From positions 1 to 64,000 of the forward strand of contig JAZAYU010000729.1 of assembly GCA_038501625.1 (NCBI GenBank): 64,000 bases of DNA, read 5' to 3'. This stretch comes from Corbicula japonica (lineage: Eukaryota; Mollusca; Bivalvia; Venerida; Cyrenidae). A program made the translations under genes and the position numbers. This document shows, in pieces, positions 29,501 to 41,500 of the stretch. Within the stretch, counting starts at the first letter, position 1. Every line of letters begins with the position of its first letter. Below the pieces are notes generated by a model that ran no database searches, was not told where the DNA came from, and saw nothing but the letters and a program-made list of their open reading frames with translations.

Positions 29501-32500
29501 TATACAGTAATTACAACCTTCACTTAAGGTGATGTTGATTATTTATAGGATGTTTAAATGTGTGCAGATTATCACTGTTGCTGAAACAGTGACCTTAACC
29601 TTTTACACCATATATATATGGGTTTTTTCACATGTAAACTGTAGATCCAGATAAGCTGGCATATCCCTGCCATCTGATCAGAATCTGCTCTGTTGAAGTC
29701 TTAGTCAGAAATAATCTATTGAATCAAAAAGTGAACAGTGTAGATCCTGATCATATGATACAAATTTACATTGCAAATGGAAGCACTTATTGTGCCAAAT
29801 GTTGGCAAACATCAACAGTCAAGACATTTAGGACACTACTTATTTGCCGGCCATTTTTATCCCCCCGCCGCATAGCGGCTTGGGATATAGGAATGGTCTT
29901 CGTCCTTCCGTTTTCGCACATTTCGTGTCCGGTCCATAACTTTTCAACCCCTAGAAGGAATTTCTTGAAACTTAAGTCAAATGTTCTCCCCATCAAGACG
30001 ACGGGCAGAACCCATGTTCCGACCTGGCCGTCTCAAGGTCAAGGTCACCAGTGGTGTTTGAAGATATGAACCATGTATTTTTCATGTCCGGTTCATATCT
30101 TCTGAACCCCTAAAAGGAATTTCATGAAACTTTAGTCAAATGCTCAGCCTATGTGGATGATGTGCAGAACCCATGTTCCAACATGGCGGGCTCAAGGTCA
30201 AGGTCACCAGTGGTGTTTGAAGATTTGAACCATGTACTTCATGTCCGGTTCATTTCTTCTGAACCCCTAGAAGGAATTTCATGGAACTTTAGTCAAATGC
30301 TCAGCCCATGAAGACAATGTGCAGAACCCATGTTCCCACCTGGCCAGCTCAAGGTCAATGTCACCAGTGATGTTTGAAGATTTGAACTATGTTACTTGTG
30401 TCTGGTTCATATCTTTTGAACCCCTAGAATGAATATCCTGAAACTTTTATCAAATGTTCAGCCCATCAAGATGAAGTGCAGAACCCATGTTCCAACCTGG
30501 CTGGCTCAAGGTCAAGGTCATTGAAGATTTGAACTATGTATTTTGTGTCCCATTCATATCTTCTGAACCCCTGCAATGAATTTTATTAAACTTAAGTTCA
30601 TTCCACCAAGATGATGTGCAGAACCCATGTTCCAACCTGGCCGGCTGAATGTCAAGGTCACTAGTTGTCTTTGAAGGATCATATTTAACCATGGCTTTCA
30701 TATTTGCTCCATAACTTCCAAACTGCTTTACAATTAAGCATCCATAACCTTTCCAACATTCCTGCATGCAGCGGGGGATATTGCTGTCATTCCGACTGCC
30801 TTATATTGTAGAGAGGCCTCTTGCAAATGTTCTTCAATGCAAAAATGAAAACTGTCTCAAGAAAGCAGTTATTTCATAATCATGTGTTTTCAGATCCCAT
30901 GTACTACCTACAACAGGATGTGAACAGCCTGCACCCAGTGTTGCTGAGTACCGATGATGATGAAGTGAACAGTCAGGTCCACAAACTCTTGCTCAGACTG
31001 GGCATAAAGCAGTTGTCTCCCTTTGATATCATTAATCATCACATTATTCCTGTCCTCAAGTCTGACAAGTGCCAGGTATAGTATACTTTACTTGTCTAAT
31101 ATGCTAACTGCTGATGTTCAGTACATGTGACTGACTGACAAAATGTCAATCAAAAATTTGTATTGTCTTAGAAAAATAGTTGTAAACACCCTGCTGGGAA
31201 CAAATTTACACTTTTATGTTTAATTAAGGTCACTATTTGATAATATTATCAACAAAGTATTTGATATATCTGCTGAATTGTTAATATGTCATATAAAAAA
31301 TGGCAAGGCAACATGAGTTAACATCTTCTGTAGATCTATAACTTGTTTTGTAGAAAACCTGATTTTTGGCCAAAAAATTTGTTTCAGCAGACATAAATTT
31401 GTTTTATTCATGAACTCTTATTAACCAGGTTTTCTTTGAAAAAACCTGGTTAATAGATTGTGGTATGTCATTTGTTGTTAGGTGGGCAGGCAGCAACATT
31501 TGTTTAAGCTTTTTGCTAAATTTCATTGTATTGATATAAAATTGTATTTTGTCATAGCTATGCCCCTTTTCCAGTTAAAATTTAAGGAGAAAACCTAGTT
31601 TCGTTGCATTGCAGCTTCTTTTTGTCTTGCTCTTAAAATAAACTATGACATATGAAAGCATCTTGTTGGGAGTCAGTATATTTTTCTGTTTCAGTCAAAG
31701 TCGAAGGAAACTCTTATATCCTATCTAGTGTACATCAAGGAGCAGACGGACAAACAGCCTTCAGTGTGTAATCTTGAAGAGGTCAAGGACATCGCAATAG
31801 TGATGACTAATCAAGGCTTAAAGAATCCTAGCAAAGAACCAGTACACTTTCCACCTCAGTATGGCAACCAAATAGATCTTCAACAAGTTTTCCATGGTAA
31901 GTTTATGAACTTATCAAAGTCAAGGCCATTGCCATAGTGATGACCAATAAAATTTCCTCAACTGTATGGGATCTTCAGTATGTTCAATAGCTTTGCCGTA
32001 GTGGTGATATTGAAGAGCTGCTGAAACTGGCATAGAAATGAAATTCTTTATCGGATATCTTATGGTACATAAAAAACTCAGTAGATTCAGGTTTAGTTTA
32101 ATCTTTGTTTATATTAGTGAGGCAAGGTTACTTCAGTTTTCTAGATGAAGTACATCTGTTTTAAACCAAGCCCTCTATCTTCTAATTGGCTCTGCCTCTG
32201 TTGGAAATGCACTATCATGCCTCATTATGTAATATGTGTCATAAAAAACACAACATTTGATAATTTTGCCAATTCTTAATATTTCTTCATTAAACTTTCA
32301 GTACACACCAATACTTCTGACAATAATTTACTGATGTACCAAAAATCTTAGTACAAAATTAAATTTGATTTATGCCCCCTTTATGCCTGAGATTTTTGCG
32401 ATTCTGAATTATGTTTACACTCTAGTGAATTGTGTAGTATGACAGGGTCACAATGCTGCCAATAACTGGCCATTTCATATACTTAAGTCAGTAGAAATCT

Positions 32501-35500
32501 ATAATTTTTCCCGTTTCAGGGTATAACTGGACATTACTGGACACCTGCTATCTTCCTCACACATGCACGAAACCAGTAGTGGTCAGCTGGCAGGATTTCT
32601 TCAGTAAACTTGGAGTGGAAGATTGCCTGGCTGTCAGACGCAAAGATGTTCACATCAAAAAAGAGAATATGGTGAGCAAAACTGATAGATAATGGAATTC
32701 ATGTATGGTCTCTGCAAGAAAGCACTTAATACATATTATCAATTTTAGACATACTATTGATACATATAATCAGTTTTAAACATTCAGATGACATAGATTT
32801 CCATTCAGACATTACAGTGATACAGATTACCAATTTTAAACATTCCACTATCATGTTATTTTAAATTAAAATGCTAACTCCTTTTTTAAAAAGATTATAC
32901 AACTATTTCTATAAATGATTATCAAAATTAGTTTCACCTCAAAACCATAGAACAACTTAATCTTGTTGTGTTTTCATTTTCCTTCCATTGTGGAGGAAAA
33001 TTAATCTAGGGGTAGAGCATCGGACTCCAGATCCAGAGATTGCAGGTTTGAATCATGCCAGGGATGAGATTCCCCTGCTGTTTCCCCAATCCAAAATAGG
33101 TTTAAGTACCGAGTACAGGTTTCATCCCAGGAAGCAGTCATCAAGCGTGATTAATTTAAGTTGGAATAAATTGTTGCACCATCAATTCAAAATAAATAAG
33201 TTTAAACTAAGCATCCAGGCTTCAAGTATTGCTAACAACAGTACCTTGCAATGGACACCAGCTAGGATATCTACTGTAGCCAGGAGTTAAGTGTGTCCAG
33301 TGGATTTTTAACACTAACCACTTGAAAAGCACTGGTGTTTATAATTGTCTTTCAGGCCAAGTCCCCATGGTGTAACCAGAGTGATGTATGGCCTGAAGAA
33401 CTGGAATACATTGTTCAGGATTACAGCAGTGCCGAGCTGGAAGGCCTTATCCTGCACAACACCCATCCCACAGGGGTGGAGTATATAAATCAGATGCGGA
33501 ATCTATGTGTGTACCTGGATCGTAACTGGGACAGTCGGTTCTCACGTTACTGTGTTACACATGTACTCGACAAAGATGGAAAAGTTCTTAAAGAAACTGA
33601 TACATCATTTAGTATTTTGTTGAAAACATCAAAATGGTTACCAGCAGAGGAAACTGAGATCAAAGTAACTTCTGATGGCTTATTGCATCAAGAAAGTCGA
33701 TTTGTGATGAAAGAACCTTCATGTTTATACTTGAGGTCAGACGTGGTCCAGAAGTTGCTGTCAAATAAAGTGCTTTACCTTGATGTGAAACTCATCGGAG
33801 GTGCTTTCTACCAGTTTCTGGGATTAAAGAATGTTGTTGCCATAGAAACAGTGAAAGAATATCTAACAAAATGGTGTGAAAGAAGTCGGGAAGATGAGCC
33901 TGTTGTGTTTTGTACATCACTAGATCACATGAAAAACGTGTATACTTACTTAAAGAAAGAGTTGAAAGGGCAAGATTTTCAGGATTTGTTACGTGAAAAT
34001 CCAGTTTACTTTGTACCAGATAAAACTACTTTATATTTAAATGGAGAAGAAATAGTTTCTGGAAGAATGTTATATAGAAAAGAAGTCTGGTTTTCAGACA
34101 GAACTGGATTATTTGACAAACACAGGCTCATCCTTGAAGAATTCCACTCAGAAATTTGTCGGAAGAGAACTATATTTGGTTACTATAGTGATAGACCTGA
34201 CATCATTGAGATCTTCAAACAGGATGGGAAAATAGATGTACAGCCAAAGGTCGAAGAGTACATTGAACTTTTATGTCTGCTGTGCAGTACAAGTACACCA
34301 AAAGATGCCAAGATATTTGCCGATGTTTTACACATCTTCACTGTGATTGGTCAAGCATTACAGGCTCCACCAGAAGGCATATCTGATGAGCAGACGGCCA
34401 GAATGGTTATGGAAACTCTGAAGTCTACAGTGAAGAAAAAGTTACAGAAACAAAAGGTACACAAATAATGGTTACGTCAGTATAATACTTAACTCATATC
34501 AGTGATCATGTTGAAACAGTAAAAATTTGGAAAACTGGTATCATTCAAACTGCTGGAAATAAATAAAGCTAAGAATGAAAATGAATGTTTCACTTTTGAC
34601 AAATATTTGTAAAGCTTATTATAATGGCACAATTATGCTCTATGAATTTTCATTGCAGTTTCAAATTTGACCATTATTAAAGTGCAGAAATACACAAACA
34701 TTTTACTTGTACAAAATAAAATAACTTCAGTATCAGTTAACATATTTTCCTTTCTATAAGTTCTGTAAGTTTCTGTTTTAACCATTTCTCCTTGCCTTTG
34801 GCTTCTATCTCATGTGTGACCAGTTGTCTTTGTGTGCATACTGATCTACACCTTTCACTTCTTGAATGGTTCTAAAAGCAAATGGTGTAGATCCTGATCA
34901 GATGCATAGCTATGCAGTCTGACCTGGATCCACTCTAGTCATCTGTGGGATAAAAACCATATTCAGGAATTAAAGTGTTAACTTTGAGGTGAGCGCAAGC
35001 TGCAGTCTACCGTTCCCTACACAGCACAATGCTTAATTTACTGAAATAACTATAAAATATTAAAGTCTATAAAAACTCATCAACAAGGAATATCTTTGTG
35101 ATTATTACTTTAAAGGTGTTCCCAACTAGCAAGCTGACCTGGGTTAGTTTAGAAGACCGTCCTATGATAGCAGACAACAGAGAATGGGAAGAAATGTTTG
35201 CTGACAAAGACGGCGTCTACTTCCTTGACTTAGAGGACAAAGTAGTTAAACAGGCCAGGAGGGGCAGACACGGGAGCACGCCCAGAGGCCACAAGGGGAA
35301 AGGTTGGTAACACACAGAATGTTCAAATGCTTTTTTGCGTCCATTATCGCAGATTTGTTTGAGGAGTCGGCCATTGTTGAAGGGTAACAGCTCTTTTAGT
35401 TTTAAAACTTAAATAACATAAAATGGTAAGAAAGCTTTTAATTATGAAAATAAACCATTAATTAACTATTATTTAGTTGTTGGAAACTGCTACTTTCAAT

Positions 35501-38500
35501 TATCCAGTTAATGGTAGTTGAGTACCCTCTTTGAGCCTTTGTGGTTCTACACATTGTCAGTTTTTCCCAATCTTTCATTTGCCTGTCAGAGTCGCGTCAA
35601 GTTATTGCAACACCAATGGCGGGCAGCCGGGCGTTGTTCACAGCGATAATAACTCAGACAATTTTTGACCCATCTTCATGAAACTTGGGGAAAATGTTTA
35701 TTGGTGTAATATCTTGGCCAATAACAGCCAAATTCTTCAGCCACTTCAAAGTTATGGCCCTTAATTGGTACAAAAATGGCAAATTCTTTTATGGGCGTAT
35801 TTTGCGGCACTTTGGCATTCTTGTTTACGGTCTAGCTTTATCAAGGAATTAAACTTTATGATATGAAATATTCCAGAATCCCATCAAACATCTTCGCATT
35901 AATTTAAAAACATGTATCGTCGGAACTTACTTTTGAACCAGTACAAGCTTGAACCTACTCTATTTATACTGGTTTTATCACATGTGCAAACAGTGTAGAT
36001 CCAGATTGGCCATCACATCAATGTGGTCTGATCTAGATCTGTGTAGATCCAGATTGGCCATCACATCAATGTGGTCTGATCTAGATCTGTGTAGATCCAG
36101 ATTGGCCATCACATCAATGTGGTCTGATCTAGATCTGTGTAGATCCAGATTGGCCATCACATCAATGTAGTCTGATCTAGATCTGCACTGTTCGCTTCTC
36201 AGTCAGAAATAGATATAACTTAATAAATCGAAAAGTGAATACATGAAGTGTAGGTCCTTTTCAGACAGCAAAAGTGTTCCGGCTGATCTGGATCTTCACT
36301 GTTCACCCATGCCTTAAAAGACATATATATGTAGTAAAGGGTTAAAGGTTTCTTCTTGTCCAAATATTCTTTTGAAAAAGGAAATACTTGCAATATTTTG
36401 CAGTGATAGAGAGCCATGTTCAACCCGAGATGATTGACATTGTCATTCAAGTCTGCGGAATCAAAAAGCTGAGTGAAAATGTTGATATCGCACCGGCGCC
36501 AGAAATGATCGAACCATGCGTCAAACTTCAGGCGTATTTCAACCAGATAGTTCCTGCCATGCAGCAGTACCTGATGGCCAGATTTGACAGTGTTTATGAA
36601 GACTTAGAAGGCAGGAATACCAAACAAATGCTCACTGATGCGAAGTTTTATCAGGTAGGTTACGTTCAGTGAAGCACACATCTTGTGTTTTTGGAAAATA
36701 TTCAAAGATTTGTCCCTCTCAGTTGCCATAATAAAAAATCTTCTTTGATTTTCCTTTGTTACCATTAACGTTTTACTCTATAGATTTAGCTTCTATTCAT
36801 ATCTGTGCTCTCTGATCAGGATCTACACTCATAATTTCTTGGTCAAAAGAATCTCAATGCAAACAGTGTAGATCCAGGTCTGACTGCACTGATATACAGA
36901 CTGATTTTGATCCACATTGGATGAGATAAAAATGCACTGCGGTAGCATTCAATTTGTTTGGATGAATTTTCACTCAGATACATGAGATATAATGATACCA
37001 CAATATCCATGGAGGGATCAATAAATTGTTTGTGTTTGTTTATGTAATGAGCATCAGTTATCTATTAATGTACAATAAAACAGCTGATCTAGGTATTATT
37101 CCACATAAATTATCATATGACTTTGTAAATTCACAGACAGGGAAGTTGGAAGTCGGTTACTATCTGAAGAACATGACAAAAGATACATTTGTGATTCGTC
37201 AAGAGAAATGTGTTATACATGCTCCAGAATTCTATTTTCACCGAGAACATCTTGATACCATTAATGAAATCAACCGGGAAGTGGCCAGGTATTTTAGCTG
37301 TGGAAACAACGACTGTTCGACCAGTTTTAGGTAAGATACAGTATCAGTGTGTTTGATGAATATTGCACAGGGGGTTAGTGGGGGCGGGGATTTCTCCCAG
37401 CAATTTTGACCATATATGGCACAGCTTTTTAATGAAACTGCCACTATTTTGTTCGTTTTGAGTCGAGAAACCCCTTCTATTATCATTAACCCCTTCCTTT
37501 GAAAGACAATGAGACCAATGATAATAACCCTATTTATTTATTTTTTTCAAATTTTTTTTTCAAAAAGAGGAAATCAATACATACCTCTTTTATTCAAACC
37601 TAGAAAGTAAATCAATAAACATAAATATATATATATAAACATAAAGATGCACCAATAAATGCTGAAAATATTCATAAGCCCTAAGCAATATACATTTGCT
37701 TTAACTCTTTACTCAATAATTATGTCTCCCACCACGTAGTGGTGTGGGAGACATTTTGATTTGCTCCTGTCTGTCCGTCTGTCTGTCCGTCTGTCCGTCT
37801 GTCTGTCACACTTGTCCGCTCTCTAAGTCAAACAGTTTTCATCGGATCATCACCAAACTTCATCAAAATGTTAGTGGCCATAATATCTCGATCAAGTTCG
37901 ATAACCAGCCATATTGCCCAAGGAATCTCAGAATTATGGCCCTTGAATTATCAAAAATAAGTTGTTTGAGGCTTGTCCACTCTGTAACTTGAACAGTTAT
38001 CATCTGATCTTCACCATACTTTATGAAAATGTTTGTGGCCATAATATCTCGGCCAAGTTCGATAACCAGCCGTATTGCCCCAGTCATGTCGGATTTATGG
38101 CCCTTGAATTATCCAAAATTGGCTGTTTAAGCCTTGTCTGCTATGTAACTGAAATATTCATCAACTGATTTTCAATAAACATTATGATAATGTGTGTGGC
38201 CTTAATATCTTGGCCAAGTTCGAAAACCAGCCACTTTGCACCAGGCATATCAGATTTATGGCCCTTTGATTTATCCGAAATTAGCCTTTTAAACATGTCA
38301 CTAACCTGGTTCATCTCTCAAAGTCAGATAGTTTTCATTGTATCTTCACCAAAGTTTATCAAAATGTTGATGGCTATAATATCTTAACCAGGCTATAAAG
38401 TCATCGATATTGCTTGAGGCACTTCAGGATTATGGCCCTTGAATTGTTTAAAAAAAAAATCTTCACTTGCTGTCGCTTATGTTTTTCCTGATCCTCCAAA

Positions 38501-41500
38501 AATTTGTGACATTGTTTATGGCTAATATTGCACAGAACTTCCGTATGCCCTTTTAATAAATTGCCATCTTGATATTCACTTCACCAGTTTTATCCTGTGC
38601 ATCATCAAAGATGATGCCTTTGTGGGAGACATGTGCTTTTCCCAAAAGCAATTCTAGTTAAGTGTTTTGTTACATGCAAACAGAATAGATCCAGATCAGC
38701 AGGCAGATCTGCTTCTTGGTCATAATAAACCAAATGAATCAAAAGGCAAACAGTGTAGATCCTGATCAGTGTGCTGGTCCGACAAATTTACCAGCCGATC
38801 CAGTTCTGCACTGTTTACCCATGGGTAACGGCTATATCCCATGTAATAAAGGCTTAACTGAGTCATCTCACATAGTTCCTGTATATTGTAGATCCTGATG
38901 CAATCTGATAAAAATCATTCCCTGAAAACCGCTATGCTATCAGGATCTGACGACGAGTAACAAACGCTTTCAACCAATCAGATTGTCGCCTACAAAATCA
39001 CAAAAGTGAAAGTAAAAATAGTATTATAAACCATGGAAAATGTTGACAGCCTGAGTAAGACATATTTTACTGAAGATGTATGTGTTTATGTAGTATTTCA
39101 TTCATTTCTAATGTAATGACATCTTCAGATTATTATGCTTCCAGCGTTGACATTCCGCTTCCAGTGGGCCGTCATCAGATTTAACATTTGAATTAGATCT
39201 GACTTCAGTGAGATTGAATCCTGATGTATTATGATGAGCAGGAGTATTGGGGTATTTATTTCAGATCATTCTTGGCAGAGCTGGCTAGTATTGTTATGGG
39301 TATGACTGATGACACGATAGATGGTCTCCTGCAGAGACATGAAGCAGATGGCATGGAGATACCAGAAGATCAGGTCTGGGCTGTTGAAGCTCCCATAATG
39401 CCGGTACCGGATGAACCGGAACCAGAACCAGAAATCGGTGAGCTGTTACGAGTACTTGCTAAATTAACTCTGTGTATAGCAACCATGCATCAATTCAGGC
39501 ACTACAGCAAATACATTTAAACCATATCAAACTTTCAATTTAACAATTCCTCTTGAAAAAGTGATATTGCATTGAGTGATATAAAGTCTGAGCATGGACT
39601 ATATGATCTGCTATGTTAACTCCATGTATACACCTTTTATCATCTGGGCAACCAAAGTAGATCCAGATCAGCCAGCACATATGTTCTATCTGATCAGGAT
39701 CTGCTCTTTCACTTTTAGATCCAAAAGGTTATTTCTGGCCTAAAAGCAAACAGTGCAGATCAGGTGGCTGATCTGGATCTAAACTATTAACCCTCGCAAA
39801 AAAGATGTATCTATGGAGTAGTGAGTTAACGCTATTAAATAACTTACCTGCTGCTCCATTAGTGTGCCAAGACAAATGTAGTAAGAAAAATTGAAGTGTC
39901 AGATCATCAGTGACCTTTGAAATTTAAGATGGTAACTGAGTTCAAATTCATGGCAAAGCTTCTTATGTTTTGTTGTAATAAACAATATACTGTTCTTTAA
40001 ATGACATGGCCTTTATTAAATGTTTATTTTATTGCATTTATCGTATGGAAAACATTTGGGTTGCCTATAAGTGTGTGCAGCTCGCAAGGCATCACTTTTA
40101 CTTTAAAAACCCAATATGTTTTTCATATCTTGATGAATGTGATAAAATATCAATTCAGTTCTTATATTTGAAACCCCTAATTATTCTTACTAAGATAATA
40201 AGGAGAATTTGTGACACATATCACAGCCTTTTGAATGACCCTTGGAACAGCCACATAGACTGACAAAGCGAGTGACAGCAACTTGTAAAATTTATCATGC
40301 TTGTCAACATCACAAGAAAAAATATGGTGCGCAGCACAGAATATGCTGGCTGATCTGAATTTATGTTGTTCCCCCGTGCAGTATGGGTGTGCCTATGGAG
40401 TAAAGGGTTAAAATATTTAATTTCAGAAGAGATCATAACCAACAATCAGCATCAAGATATAGATCCAGCCAATCAGAGAGCAGGGTCACCAGTGATGAGG
40501 GCATGGCCTCCAGTTGCCAGTGGCAACACACTCCCACCAAGAGGTAGTGGATTATGATAATAACATAAAACATGCCAAAAGCTTGATGTCATTTTTATCT
40601 TTGAAATTTTGCATTATTTTGGTTACTTTGGTTGTAAACAAACACATGTTGTGACCCTATTTTATTATAATGTCAAAACTATTTTGTCTTGTCCTTGTTG
40701 TTTTTCTGTCAAGCACAAAAATCATTTGGTTAGAAGTAAGTTTTGTTTTAATGGGCAACAAGAAACATAAACACGAACTGACGTAATTAAATTGAAAAAT
40801 TTTGATTAGTTTGCATTTTTGTAGAAAGTCTGTATGTGATTATTTCATGTGTATTTGTGCTACATTCTTTATGCACTGATGAAAAAAGATACCCCGAATG
40901 TTCATTAACAATATAATACTGGATATATAATACTGGATTTAATCTACTAAATGAAAAACAAATTTACAGATTTAAACAATAATTAAACCTAATAACATGA
41001 AAAACATGTTTATTTCTCCATAACCAACGGTATGGTTAAATGCAAAACATCAAGTATTTTTGATGTATTGAACCCTCACAATTTTTGTGTTTTGTAAGTT
41101 TTTGTAAAAATTATGCTTCTTCGAAAATCTTTTTGAAAAAATGTATGCAAAACCCATTTTAAAGATGAGAAACAACCAATACAACTTTAATATATTGTGG
41201 CATGGCAGCACCAATATAGGCTCAGGTTTGAAAAAAAGGTATTTTGTTATGGTTGCCTGTTGAGTATTCAAAGTATATGTGTAAGATAAATGTGCAATCG
41301 TATTATGTGTAATGATGCTTTACTTTTACAAAATATATTTGTTTTTCTAGAAAAGTCAAATAAGCCTTCATCAAACATCTGGCCCCCACCTCAGGCCAAA
41401 GATTACATGAAATCTGTACGAGATCTTCCCAGCAACATCAGAGTGGTAGCTGCAAGTGACACGGAGAAACCAGAAGAGTGCGCCACACCCGGTGCAAGTG

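Noticed and set aside
32990..33060. tRNA gene
   Set aside because: A and B boxes are recognisable but stems do not pair and it continues into a SINE body; treated as a tRNA-derived SINE.
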